64,000 bases of DNA from DATCZB01 sp035513215 (GCA_035513215.1 DATKCK010000051.1:18535-82534), one strand, 5' to 3'; numbered from the stretch's first letter, positions 44,534 to 53,995 are shown. The notes: generated by a model from the sequence alone, not told the origin. A program made the numbers and translations.

Positions 44534-45460
44534 ATGAAGCGAATCATGAAGCAGCTTGGCGCGACCACGGCCCTTGGCGCGGCCGTATTCGCCGTGGCAG
44601 CGTCGGCGCAGTCGCCGGCCTGCGATGAGACCTGTCTCAACAACAACCTGACCGAGCGTTACCTCGAAGCGCTGCTCGCGCAGGACTGGTCGGGCCTACC
44701 GTGGGCCAATCGGGTCGGCCACACCGAGAACGACGTCGGCCTGATGATCGGCGAGGGTCTCTGGGGCACCGCGACGGCGATAGGCGAGGGGTTCACGGTT
44801 GCCGACCCATCGACCGGCAACGTGGTTTGGCTCGGCATCGTCGAGGAGCACGGGCAGGCGGCCTATATCGCAATCAGGCTCGCCGTCGACGGCACCGAGA
44901 TCAGCGAGGTCGAGGTCGTCGCGGGGCGCGACGGCCCGCCGGCGCCTTTCGCGCCGACCGACGGCTACCGTGTGCACCGGAGCTTCACCGAAGCGTTGCC
45001 GGCCGACCAGAGGCTGCCGCGCGAGCGCATGATCGCGCTCGTCGAGGGCTACTACAACACGATGCAGCTCAACGACGGCAAGATCTTCACCGAGATCGCT
45101 GACGACTGCAGCCGCGTGACGAACGGCCAGTCGACGACACACGGCGAAGACATCGATATCGAAGGCTGCCGGCAGCAGTTCGAGGCCGGTTGGTACCGTC
45201 CGGTTGATCGCGTCCGGTCGAGGCGTTTTCCCATCGTCGACGAGGAGCGCGGCATCGTCGTCGCGCTCGCATTTCTCGATCACGCGACCCGCTATGTCGA
45301 GTACGAAACGCTCGACGGTCGGGCGCGCAGCATTCCGCTCGAGTATCCGAACACGCACGGCGTGCTCGAGCTCTTCAAGATCGAGGGCGGCGCGATTACG
45401 CGCGTAGAAGGCGTGACGTCGTTTCAGCCGTACCTGATGCCGACGCCGTGGTTGCGCTAG
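44534..45460 (+). CDS. DUF8021-like secreted protein, paralogue 3
   Basis: ATG at 44534 chosen because it opens a clean signal peptide (about 1-26, AASAQ); the frame is open upstream inside paralogue 2. 308 residues with CDETCLNNNLTERYLEALLAQDW, VGHTENDVGLMIGEGLWGT, ALVEGYYNTMQLNDGKIFTEI and cysteines in DDCSRVT and EGCRQQF. Clearly a tandem duplicate of the preceding gene. Its stop overlaps by four bases that of the convergent carotenoid oxygenase gene. Confidence 0.75.
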   Translation: MKRIMKQLGATTALGAAVFAVAASAQSPACDETCLNNNLTERYLEALLAQDWSGLPWANRVGHTENDVGLMIGEGLWGTATAIGEGFTVADPSTGNVVWLGIVEEHGQAAYIAIRLAVDGTEISEVEVVAGRDGPPAPFAPTDGYRVHRSFTEALPADQRLPRERMIALVEGYYNTMQLNDGKIFTEIADDCSRVTNGQSTTHGEDIDIEGCRQQFEAGWYRPVDRVRSRRFPIVDEERGIVVALAFLDHATRYVEYETLDGRARSIPLEYPNTHGVLELFKIEGGAITRVEGVTSFQPYLMPTPWLR

Positions 45461-46902
45461 GCCGGCACCCAGTTGCCGTGAATTGCGTACTTTAGTCTGA
45501 CCGGGATCCTGACCGTCGCGATCGGGCCCTCGTCGAGGTGCTGGGAATCGAACACGACGAGGTCGGCGCGATTCTCGGCGCGGCGGTTCACGATACCCAA
45601 GACGTAACCTTCTCCTTCGGCGGCATGCGCGCTCTTCGGCACGAAGATCGGCTCCTGCGTGCTCGAGGTGTCGCCGGCGAACCAGGACTTCATCTCGCCG
45701 GTCGACATGTCGAGATGCGCGAACGTGTTGAAGAAGAAGCCCATGATCGGGCCTGCCTTCTCCGCGTTGTACGGCCTGGTCGAATCCGTGCCCTGCATGA
45801 AGGCGTGACGATAGGGGCGGCCGACTTAGCGGTCGTCGACGTGGGGAAACTCGCCGGCGAAGTTCGAGATGACCTTTCCCTCCGGCTTGTCGCTCTTTGA
45901 ATTCATGTCGAAGGTCCAGCGGACGATCTCCGTGCGCAGCGTTTCCGGCCGCGGTGCCTGGCCCTTGGCGTCGGGAAAGAACCAGAACACGTTGTCGTTG
46001 CCGATGGGTAAATCGAGAACGATCTTGCCGCCTTCCTCGAACGCGTTGATGGTGTGGCCCGGAAAAGCGTTCGGCGCGCGGAACAACCGAACGTCCTTCG
46101 CTTCCCCGTCGCGAGGAATCAAGGCGTAGATCTGGTCGACGTTCGGGTCCCATTGGAACAGGATGCCGCCTTTCCTGATTCTCTCGAGGTCCATGATTTG
46201 CGGAATCAGGGCGAGAACGAGGTAGTTCTCGGTCAGGCCGCAATCGTGAATCATCGAGGGATGCGGTCCCTGAAACCAGATCTCGCGCGTCTTCTTCCCG
46301 TCCTTGTCAAAGGTATAGAACGCGACATCCGAGGTTCCCTCGCCCTTCGCAGCGTAGGAATAGCCGACGAGATCCCCCGTGCCCGGCTCGATCTTGGGAT
46401 GCGCCGTGAACGTGGCCGCCGTCATCTGACCTTCCCAATCCCAGAGCGATTTCGTCTCGAGCGTATCCGGGTCCATGGCATACGGAGGCCCGTCTTCCTT
46501 GAAGGCGAGCAGGTTGCCGTTGTGAACGACGACGTTGGTATTCGAGACGGTGCGCTGAACGCCGTTGACCGACGGATCGTCGGTGAAGGGATTGCGATAG
46601 TCGCCGAAGAGCCCTCGCCGGGCCGCGCGTTCCGCCTTGAATCGATCCGTGCGCACGTAGCGGTGCTGCATGTCGACGCGGCCGTCCTTGAACCTGAATG
46701 CCGTGACGATGCCGTCGCCGTTGAACGGGTTTGCGTCGCCCATCTTCGGCGGGAACTGCTGGTCCGGCCCGATGCGGAAGAACGTGCCGTCTAGCGTAGC
46801 GGGCAGCTCGCCCTCGATCTCGAGGTCGAACAGCTCGCCTTCGAAGCGGAACGGCTCGTCGATCGTCATGAACGTCGGTGATTTCGGGAAAGGGCCGGTC
46901 AT
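45457..46902 (-). pseudogene. Carotenoid oxygenase (RPE65/lignostilbene family), one internal stop codon
   Basis: A single reading frame of 482 codons interrupted only by TAA at 45826-45828. Iron-ligand histidines lie in TAHPKIEP, SMIHDCG and FPGHTINAF before the stop, and the fourth in AIHGNW near the end. The text around the stop is FPHVDDR-stop-VGRPYRHAFMQ, where the family has a Tyr/Phe, so one base change (TAT or TAC to TAA) explains it. A product ending there would lack the fourth iron ligand and be inactive. Family members cleave carotenoid or stilbene double bonds. Real nonsense mutation or sequence error cannot be told apart here. Confidence 0.8.
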
Positions 46903-47038
46903 GCGAAAGCTCCGCTCGTCGGGACAACAGGCATTCTAGCCCGACGGATGGGCCCGCCCGCTCGGGCCCGGCCTGGCTTATACTCCGCGTGGCTCACGCC
47001 TGGCAGAGCCGGCCTGCAAGAAAATCAAGACGACTCGA

Positions 47039-48328
47039 GTGGCTGAACTTCCTGTTCTCATCGCCGGTGGCGGCATCGGAGGATTGAGCGTTGCGCTGAC
47101 GCTCGAGCAGATCGGTGTGCGCTCGGTCGTGCTCGAGTCCGTCGCGAACCTCAAGCCGCTCGGTGTCGGCATCAACCTCCAGCCCAACGCCGTGCGCGAG
47201 CTCTACGAGCTCGGGATCGGACCTGGGCAGCTCGATCTCATCGGGCTGCCGGCCAGGGAGTGGGCGCTCGTCGGATTGAACGGCAACGATGTCTATTCCG
47301 AGCTGCGCGGCCGTCTCGCGGGGTACCACTGGCCGCAGTACGCGGTGCACCGCGGAGAGCTGCAAATGCTGCTCTACCGGACCGCTTTCGAGCGTCTCGG
47401 TGAGGGCGCGATTCGGACTGGCATGCAGGTCACGGGCTATCGCAATCGCGACGACGGCGTCACGGCACTCGTTCGCTCGCACACGGGCGACGAGCTCGAG
47501 ATCCGAGGTTCGCTACTCATCGGTGCAGACGGCCTGAATTCGGCCGTCCGCGCCCAGATGCATCCGAATCAGCCGCCGATCCAGTGGGGCGGCGCCATCA
47601 TGTGGCGCGGCATGACGCCCGGAGTCCCGATACGGACCGGCGCTTCCTTCATCGGTCTCGGCACGCACCGCCACCGCGTCGTGTTCTATCCGATCTCGCC
47701 GCCGGACGAGCGGACGGGGCTTGCGACGATCAACTGGATCGCCGAGATCACCGTGGACAATGCAGGCGGCTGGACCAGCGGCGACTGGAACAGAAAGGTT
47801 GCGATCGACGCCTTCATTCATCACTTCGAAAACTGGAGCTACGACTGGATCGACGTGCCGGCCATGCTGCGCGGCGCGGATGACGTCTACGAGTATCCGA
47901 TGATCGATCGTGATCCCGTGCCGACCTGGGTGGACGGACATGTCGCGCTGCTCGGCGACGCGGCGCACGTCATGTATCCAACGGGATCCAATGGGGCCAG
48001 CCAGGCGATCGTCGACGCCCGCGTGCTCGGCGCAGCCCTGATCGAGCACGGCGTCACGGCCGACGCGCTTCGCGCCTACGACGCCGAGCTCTGCGAGGAA
48101 ATCTCCGCCGTCGTGCTGCGCAATCGCGGCGCCGGCCCGTTCGGACTCCTCAACCTTCTCGACGAGCGATGCGGCGGTGTCTTCGACGACATCGACGACG
48201 TGATTCCCGCTGCGGAACGCGAGGAGTTCATGAGCCGTTACAAAGCCGCGGCAGGGTTCGCGAAAGAAAGGCTCAATACGGCTCCGCCGATTATCCTGCC
48301 CGGCGCCAGAGCCGGAACGGCTACTTGA
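47039..48328 (+). CDS. FAD-dependent aromatic-ring monooxygenase
   Basis: 429 residues from GTG at 47039. FAD/NAD(P)H single-component hydroxylase fold: N-terminal IAGGGIGGLSVALTLEQIG (Rossmann), the DG motif IGADGLNSAVR (about 158) and the FAD-ribityl GDAAHVMYPTGSNGASQAIVD (about 306). Closest type is salicylate/p-hydroxybenzoate hydroxylase-like proteins; the substrate is not visible. It is divergent from the carotenoid oxygenase gene with a 136-bp gap, suggesting a joint catabolic function for an aromatic or cleaved product. Confidence 0.82.
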   Translation: MAELPVLIAGGGIGGLSVALTLEQIGVRSVVLESVANLKPLGVGINLQPNAVRELYELGIGPGQLDLIGLPAREWALVGLNGNDVYSELRGRLAGYHWPQYAVHRGELQMLLYRTAFERLGEGAIRTGMQVTGYRNRDDGVTALVRSHTGDELEIRGSLLIGADGLNSAVRAQMHPNQPPIQWGGAIMWRGMTPGVPIRTGASFIGLGTHRHRVVFYPISPPDERTGLATINWIAEITVDNAGGWTSGDWNRKVAIDAFIHHFENWSYDWIDVPAMLRGADDVYEYPMIDRDPVPTWVDGHVALLGDAAHVMYPTGSNGASQAIVDARVLGAALIEHGVTADALRAYDAELCEEISAVVLRNRGAGPFGLLNLLDERCGGVFDDIDDVIPAAEREEFMSRYKAAAGFAKERLNTAPPIILPGARAGTAT

Positions 48329-48518
48329 TCTGGTACACGCTCGATCCCCTCTTGCAGATGAATGTCGATTGTATTCCGAGTTATTCTGCCAGTTGTGGTA
48401 GGGATCCGAATCCATCGTTGGCTCGTATTCTCGCTGGTCGGTTTCGCGATGATCGTCCTGCGCGCTCAGCCCTCGGAAGACATGGCCGGGGCGGCTCGCG
48501 TTCGCGCCCGATCCGTCT

Positions 48519-48881
48519 GTGCCGGTCGAGCCGGCGTCGCCGCCGGCAGGCCCCCGGGTCCTCGACCTGTATTTCGATTTCGACAGGGGAATCTCGTTTC
48601 GTCATCCCGGCGCGCTCGTCTCGGTACTCGAGACGGCGGCACGGTCGCGGCCGACATCGGTGCGCGTCACCGGCGTGCGCGGCGCGCATCTTCTCAGCAA
48701 CGGGACGCTGCTCGAGGAATCGGACGGCATCGGTGAACGCCGCGCGCAGGAGGTCGCTCGACTGCTCGAAGGTGCGGGCCTCGATGCGGTAGTCGAAATC
48801 GATTGGGCGGACGGCAAATCGGAGGCAGACGGGGTCGATGACTGGCAGAGTCGACGTGTCACGGTCGTCGTGACACCATGA
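48519..48881 (+). CDS. OmpA-like C-terminal domain protein, N-terminus probably frameshifted
   Basis: 120 residues of VLDLYFDFDRGISFRHPGAL with SVRVTGVRG, GERRAQEVARLLEGAG and QSRRVTVVV, a compact OmpA-like peptidoglycan-binding pattern. The GTG at 48519 gives no signal. Upstream, another frame starting at 48362 has MSIVFRVILPVVVGIRIHRW with a membrane segment and runs into the same place, so the real gene probably spans 48362-48881 with a frameshift between 48450 and 48500. It ends 48 bases before the ceramidase-like gene. Confidence 0.45.
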   Translation: MPVEPASPPAGPRVLDLYFDFDRGISFRHPGALVSVLETAARSRPTSVRVTGVRGAHLLSNGTLLEESDGIGERRAQEVARLLEGAGLDAVVEIDWADGKSEADGVDDWQSRRVTVVVTP

Positions 48882-48928
48882 CCTGGCTATTGGGTGGTCG
48901 ATTCGGGGGTTTTCGCGCGGGAACGGTA

Positions 48929-50281
48929 ATGATGAAAGCTTCGTTTTTTATGTCGCTCGTCGTCCTGGCTGTCGGGATGCCGGCTGCGACATCGGCTCAA
49001 GGCATCGGCCTTCGTGTCGGCGCCGCCAAAGTCGATCTCACGCCTGCGGTCGACGAGCTTCCGCAAAACTACGTAGGCGTCCTCGACCGAATTCACTCGC
49101 GCGCGATCGTCATCGATGACGGCGCGACGTCGGCGGTCCTGATCAGCGTCGATGCCGGCGCCGTCCCCGACGATATCTGGCAGGCCGTGACCGAAGCGCT
49201 CGATCGTGAGCTCGGTGTCCCGATCGAGAACGTGCTGATTACAGCCACTCATACGCATAGCGTGCCGAGACAGCCGGCCGACGATTATGTCGACAGGATC
49301 GTCGAATCGGTTCGTCTCGCCCGGCAGCGGCTCGTTCCGGCCCGCGTCGGCTTCGGTACCGGCGTCTCGTACATCAATGTCAATCGCAACATCATCGATC
49401 CCGAGACCCGGCGCTGGTGGGAGGGTCCAAACTACGACGGCCCGTCGGACAAGACCGTTGCCGTTATCGAGTTCGAGACCCTTGGCGGCGAGCCGATCGC
49501 CGTCTATTACAACTATGCGATGCATGCCGTCGCTGCCGGCCAGCTCGATATGGTCAGCGGCGACGCGCCCGGGACCACGTCGAAGTACATCGAGGATTCG
49601 TTCGACGACGCGATCGTCGCGCTATGGTCGAGCGGCGCGGCCGGCGACCAGAACCCGGTCTATTACCAGCAGACCTACGACCTGAGAGAGATCCGGATTC
49701 GCGACTACGCCGAGCGCGGGATCGACATCAGCAACTCGATGCCCCCGGGTGGCCAGGGGCTCGATCGAACCGATCCGGCGGTGATCAGGCTCATGAACCA
49801 GCAGAAGCAGATGATTCTGTCGATGGGGCAGTTCCTCGGCGAGGAGGTCATGCATGTCATGCGGGGCATGCAGCGGATGGAATCGGACGTGGAGATCGAC
49901 GGCCGACACCGAATCGTCAGCTGCCCGGGGCGCAACAGGCTCGATTCGGGGCGCGCGGGTTCGCCCGGCGAGTACGAGGAAGCCGGCCCGGTGGATATCC
50001 GGCTCGGCCTGCTGCGGATCGGCGACATCATGATCGGCGCCGTGAATGCCGAAGTATTCAATCTGATCGCGCAGCGGCTCAAGGACGAATCGCCTTACGC
50101 CGCGACGATGATGGCGACGCTGACCAACGGCTCGGCGCGCTCCGGATACATCCCGAACGACGCGGCCTACGGGATGTACACCTTCGAGGTTTTGTCATCG
50201 CGCGTGCAGCCAGGCTGCGCGGAGTCTGCCATCGTCGATGGCGTTCTCGATCTCATGTCGGAATCAATCCGGTCCAACTAA
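48929..50281 (+). CDS. Exported neutral/alkaline ceramidase-like protein
   Basis: Start taken at the MMKASFF codons (48929), which open a signal peptide ending ATSAQ; 450 residues. Ceramidase_alk N-terminal domain features: RVGAAKVDLTPAV, LISVDAGAVPDDI, ITATHTHSVPR (zinc/active-site histidines), YYNYAMHAVAAG and the GDAPG motif. Length is well below the 650-700 of full neutral ceramidases, so only the catalytic-type domain is present, as in many bacterial proteins named ceramidase. Hydrolysis of an amide lipid is a possibility, not a demonstrated role. Confidence 0.75.
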   Translation: MMKASFFMSLVVLAVGMPAATSAQGIGLRVGAAKVDLTPAVDELPQNYVGVLDRIHSRAIVIDDGATSAVLISVDAGAVPDDIWQAVTEALDRELGVPIENVLITATHTHSVPRQPADDYVDRIVESVRLARQRLVPARVGFGTGVSYINVNRNIIDPETRRWWEGPNYDGPSDKTVAVIEFETLGGEPIAVYYNYAMHAVAAGQLDMVSGDAPGTTSKYIEDSFDDAIVALWSSGAAGDQNPVYYQQTYDLREIRIRDYAERGIDISNSMPPGGQGLDRTDPAVIRLMNQQKQMILSMGQFLGEEVMHVMRGMQRMESDVEIDGRHRIVSCPGRNRLDSGRAGSPGEYEEAGPVDIRLGLLRIGDIMIGAVNAEVFNLIAQRLKDESPYAATMMATLTNGSARSGYIPNDAAYGMYTFEVLSSRVQPGCAESAIVDGVLDLMSESIRSN

Positions 50282-50305
50282 CACGATTCTCAAGAAGGAG
50301 CAGTC

Positions 50306-50980
50306 ATGATCAAGCATCTTCTTATAGCCCTGGTTGCGTCGATTCTGACGATCGCTTCGGGGACCGCAACGAGCCAGGGCCCGGACCGGGACGGCGTGCC
50401 GGATACGCCGGGCACGGGCGCGCATCCTGCGCTGAAGGAGATCGATCCGGGCCTGGCGGGGCACGTGATCTATCGGCCGGTCGACCTCGCGGGCCTCGGC
50501 GAGACCAGGCTCGGCGTCTATGTGTTCGGCAACGGCGGCTGCTCGGACGATGCCGCGAGCTCACGCCTGCACCTGCTCGAGATCGCATCGCACGGCTATG
50601 TCGCGATTTCACCAGGGGCTATCTATAACGGACCGGGCAAGTCCGAAAGGACGGGACCCGGGCCCTCTGGTCCATCCGGCCCGCCGGCGACTCGCGCGGA
50701 GCAACTGAGCGAGGCGACCGACTGGATTCTCGAGGAAAACCAGCGATCGGGCAGCCGGTATTACGGCCGCATCGATCCGGCGGCGATCGCCGTCTTCGGA
50801 TTCAGTTGCGGACGCGTGCAGGCGCTGATGATTGCCGTCGACCCGCGCATCGGCACGGCCGTGATCATGAATCAACTGCGAGGAAGCGAAGAAGCCGGCA
50901 ATGCGTTCCTCGGGGCGAGCTGCGGCCTGTGCGCGAATCCGGATTGGGAATTCGAGACGAGAGGGTTCGATCGGCTCTGA
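50306..50980 (+). CDS. Exported alpha/beta hydrolase, C-terminally truncated
   Basis: 224 residues with a signal peptide to about 24 (GTATSQ) and AAGGAG upstream. LGVYVFGNGGCSDD is an oxyanion-type motif, and AVFGFSCGRVQAL is the G-x-S-x-G nucleophile elbow. After that only about 40 residues remain (NPDWEFETRGFDRL), and neither an acid nor a catalytic histidine in the usual place is visible, so the C-terminal third is missing. The next gene overlaps its end region. Either a decayed enzyme or a very short variant. Confidence 0.6.
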   Translation: MIKHLLIALVASILTIASGTATSQGPDRDGVPDTPGTGAHPALKEIDPGLAGHVIYRPVDLAGLGETRLGVYVFGNGGCSDDAASSRLHLLEIASHGYVAISPGAIYNGPGKSERTGPGPSGPSGPPATRAEQLSEATDWILEENQRSGSRYYGRIDPAAIAVFGFSCGRVQALMIAVDPRIGTAVIMNQLRGSEEAGNAFLGASCGLCANPDWEFETRGFDRL

Positions 50981-51017
50981 CGAGACCGTGACGACGAGCG
51001 CGGCGTCCGAGGCGAAT

Positions 51018-51995
51018 ATGGTCGGATATGCGCTGCTGATGCTGCTTGCGCTCGGTGCGCTGAGCTGGTCTGCGTTGGCGCTGCACTACACGGGGCCCGG
51101 CCCGCGCGCGGTGCGAGACACGCTGGCCGTCCTCTCGCTCCTCGGCCCTCTAGCGGCGGGTCTCGCCCTGCAATCGTTCGTACATGCGATGGTTGCAGCC
51201 GCGCTCGTGTTCGCGCTCGCGTTGACGCGGTTTCTTTCGATCAGGCCGCCGCAACATGCCGATTGGCAGCCCAACGTCGCCGAGCTGCCGCAAGCCGAAT
51301 TGGTGGGCGATATCCTGACGATCCACAACGTGCGCAACTTCGAGTACCGCAGCAAATCCGATTACACGCCTCGCTGGGAAACGCGCACCTACGATCTCTC
51401 GAAGCTGGTGGGTCTCGACATGTTCTTCTCGCACTGGTCGAGCCCGGCGATTGCGCACACGATCGTGTCATGGCCGTTCTCCGACGGCCGGCACCTCGCG
51501 ATCTCGGTCGAGACACGCAACCGTGCCGGGCAGCGTTACTCGTCCATAGCCGGCTTCTTTCGTCAGTTTCCGATCTATTACGTCGTCGCCGATGAACGCG
51601 ACGTGATTCTGCTGCGCACCAATCACCGGCGTGAGCGCGTGTGGCTGTACCGTCTGGAGGTGCCCGCGGGCGTGCCTCGCTCGCTGTTGCTCGAGTATAT
51701 CGAGACCGTCAACCGGCTTGCGGAGCGGCCTGCCTGGTACAACGCGCTGACCGACAATTGCACGACGACGATTCGAACACACGTGCATCACCTGAGTCCG
51801 GGTCGCTATCCCTGGAGCTGGCGGCTGCTCGCGAACGGCTATCTTCCGGGCCTGCTCTACGACGAGAGTCGCCTCGACCGCTCGCTGCCCTTCGACGAGC
51901 TGCGCGAGGTCTCGAGTATCAACGCGCGTGCCGAGGCGGCGAGCCATAGAGAGTTTTCGTGCGAGATACGGGTGGGTCTGCCGGGCGAGCCGTGA
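51018..51995 (+). CDS. DUF4105 membrane protein
   Basis: 325 residues from ATG 51018 (a GTG at 50988 is possible). Two to three N-terminal helices (about 1-20, 33-50, 55-72), then a large domain with NFEYRSKSDYTPRWETRTYD, FFSHWSSPAIAHTIVSW and NALTDNCTTTIRTHVHHL, the Cys/His-containing DUF4105 signature. Some DUF4105 proteins are thought to be membrane lipoprotein-type hydrolases; no function is proven to my knowledge. It is followed 76 bases later by the Omp85-like gene. Confidence 0.75.
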   Translation: MVGYALLMLLALGALSWSALALHYTGPGPRAVRDTLAVLSLLGPLAAGLALQSFVHAMVAAALVFALALTRFLSIRPPQHADWQPNVAELPQAELVGDILTIHNVRNFEYRSKSDYTPRWETRTYDLSKLVGLDMFFSHWSSPAIAHTIVSWPFSDGRHLAISVETRNRAGQRYSSIAGFFRQFPIYYVVADERDVILLRTNHRRERVWLYRLEVPAGVPRSLLLEYIETVNRLAERPAWYNALTDNCTTTIRTHVHHLSPGRYPWSWRLLANGYLPGLLYDESRLDRSLPFDELREVSSINARAEAASHREFSCEIRVGLPGEP

Positions 51996-52071
51996 AGACC
52001 TCGAATCAGCCGTAACGAACTCGGATCGACTCGTCCGTTACACTCAGGACGGTGAGTGACGGCGTCGGCCA

Positions 52072-53487
52072 GTGCGCAGCTACTATCTGATTCTGCTGGT
52101 ACTTCTCTCGATACTGGTGCCCGGTGTCGGTGAGGGACAGTCGGAGTCGGCGAGGGTCTACGTTCGCCGTATCGAGTTTCAGGGCACCGAGGGTATCGCC
52201 GACGAGGTTCTGAGGCGCGAGCTGCTACTGCTCGAGGGGACGTTCCTCAACACCGTGGCGTTGGAGCAATCCCGCTTGCAGCTCGAGCGCCTCCCCTACG
52301 TCGAAAGCGCGCAGGTCTTCCTGCAGCCGGTCGACGGGGCGCTGAACCAGGTGGACGTCCGCATGGTGATCACTCAGGCGCCGGCGCGAACCTATGGAGG
52401 CGGCGGCGGCTACTCGGAATCTCAGCGCGTCAGTGTCCACGGATTTTTCACCCACGAGAACATTTTCGGAACAGGCCAGCGCTTCTCGGCCTCGGCGAAT
52501 GTCAGCGAGTTCCGGACGCTTGCCGAGCTGTCCTATACCAATCCCTTCCTCGGTTCCGCTCGCGTAAGCCGTACGCTTTCTCTCGGGTCTCGCCAGGTCG
52601 ATCGACTGACGGCCGATACGACTGAAGTGGAGGCTGACCTGGCCTCCGTGCGGCTCGAATTCGGCTATCGAACGGGCGAGCATCAAGCGATTGCGCTCGG
52701 TCTCACGCTGAACGATGTCGATCTGGCGACGGGATCGCGCGTAAGCGACCAATGGCTCGACTGGGTGCAAAGCAACGGCAATCCGACCATGGAAGGGTCG
52801 GCGTTCGTCACGGATTTCCGGTCTGCCGAGTTTCTGTTTCGCTGGCGCCAGGACACTCGCGACGCAGGCGTATTTCCCGATCGCGGTCTGGAGCAATCCG
52901 TGATATTACGATCCGCGATTCCAGGAAGTGAGGTCGAGTACTACGCGATCGACTACGAGTTGACGAAGCATTGGCCGCTCACGGGTCGGTGGGAAGCCCG
53001 GCTGGACGCGAAGCTCGGATACGGCGCCGCATACGGTTTGGCGGCGTCCTCGCTGCCGCCCTATCTCAACTGGTTTGCCGGCGGGCCGAATTCGGTAAGG
53101 GGCTATCGTGAGGGTGGGATCGGTCCGCGGGATAGCCTGGGCAATCCTTACGGTGGCAATCGATTCGTTTCGGGTCAGTTCGAGCTGATGATGCCGCTGC
53201 CGGAGAAGTGGAGAGGGCGAATGCGGCTTGGGATTTTCTATGACATCGGAAGCGTATTCTCTACCGAGGATGTCGCCTTTCTGGACGGGGCGGGCGGAAG
53301 CCTGGACTATGGATTCGAGCTTTCGGGGCTTCGTCAATCAGCCGGCATATCGGCACGGGTGTTGATGCCCATCGGCCTGGTCCGGCTCAGCTACGGCGTC
53401 CCCTTGCATGCGGACGATGAGCATACGAATCCATTTCTCAGGGACGACACGGAAGGCTTTCAGATTGCAATCGACGTGAACTTTTGA
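52072..53487 (+). CDS. Omp85/BamA-superfamily outer-membrane protein with one POTRA domain
   Basis: 471 residues from a GTG start with a signal peptide (about 1-23). One POTRA domain (about 27-105: VRRIEFQGTEGIADEVLRRE, NTVALEQSRLQLERLPYVE) is followed directly by a 16-strand barrel with GVFPDRGLEQ, the lid-loop-6 signature VRGYREG (about 346) and a C-terminal strand ending VNF. The POTRA and barrel resemble the C-terminal half of BamA; canonical BamA has five POTRAs, and its genome neighbours are not here (no skp, lpxD or rseP). It may act in assembly or secretion of particular envelope proteins, or transport. Confidence 0.8.
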   Translation: MRSYYLILLVLLSILVPGVGEGQSESARVYVRRIEFQGTEGIADEVLRRELLLLEGTFLNTVALEQSRLQLERLPYVESAQVFLQPVDGALNQVDVRMVITQAPARTYGGGGGYSESQRVSVHGFFTHENIFGTGQRFSASANVSEFRTLAELSYTNPFLGSARVSRTLSLGSRQVDRLTADTTEVEADLASVRLEFGYRTGEHQAIALGLTLNDVDLATGSRVSDQWLDWVQSNGNPTMEGSAFVTDFRSAEFLFRWRQDTRDAGVFPDRGLEQSVILRSAIPGSEVEYYAIDYELTKHWPLTGRWEARLDAKLGYGAAYGLAASSLPPYLNWFAGGPNSVRGYREGGIGPRDSLGNPYGGNRFVSGQFELMMPLPEKWRGRMRLGIFYDIGSVFSTEDVAFLDGAGGSLDYGFELSGLRQSAGISARVLMPIGLVRLSYGVPLHADDEHTNPFLRDDTEGFQIAIDVNF

Positions 53488-53509
53488 AAGCGAAGCACTA
53501 CGGCTTCGA

Positions 53510-53815
53510 TCACTCGTATCGCAGCGCTTCCATCGGCGCGATTCTCGACGCGCGTCGCGCCGGCCAGGAGCTCGCCGCGAGCACGACCGCTACGAGGACC
53601 GCGGCCGAGGCGCCGAGCACGGCCGGATCCCGGCCCGACAGCCCGTACAGCAGCGTTTCCGCCGCGCAGCCCGAGCCGACCGGCCGCGATGAGTCCCGAT
53701 TGCGCCTTGCCCCGGCGCTGCTCGGAGCGTATAAGGCCGCGCAACCCGGCGTCGGGGGCCAGACGGCTGATCGCGGTTGCGAGGCGGGTCTCGAGTCGGG
53801 TCCTTTAACCATATT
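53510..53815 (-). pseudogene. ABC transporter permease (FtsX/MacB, ADOP type) C-terminal remnant
   Basis: The end reads ETLLYGLSGRDPAVLGASAA and SSWPARRASRIAPMEALRYE, then stop: the exact C-terminal form of acidobacterial/proteobacterial ADOP permeases (LLYGVSP.DP..., PARRASR.DPM.ALRYE). The preceding part (APDAGLRGLIRSEQ...) is in another frame, and the central transmembrane region is missing, so it is a deleted, frameshifted relic. It lies just before the tRNA gene. Confidence 0.7.
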
Positions 53816-53918
53816 CCGCTGAGGGTGACGAGAAAGTCACGCAGACGCAGTCGATAGGGAAGCCGGCCTCCCGAAGCTGGTTGTGAAACGACTGAATTAC
53901 CTGCAAAATTTGCACGTT

Positions 53919-53995
53919 CGGGGTGTAGCTCAGCCTGGTAGAGCACTGTCTTCGGGAGGCAGGGGCCGGAGGTTCGAATCCTCTCACCCCGACCA
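53919..53995 (+). tRNA. tRNA-Pro (anticodon CGG)
   Basis: A 77-base cloverleaf including CCA: acceptor CGGGGTG pairs with CACCCCG, D-arm GCTC/GAGC, anticodon stem CTGTC/GGCAG with loop TTCGGGA, T-arm with GGTTCGAATCC. Anticodon CGG reads CCG. The encoded ACCA end is present. The gene marks the boundary between the chromosome-like region and the inserted element. Confidence 0.95.
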
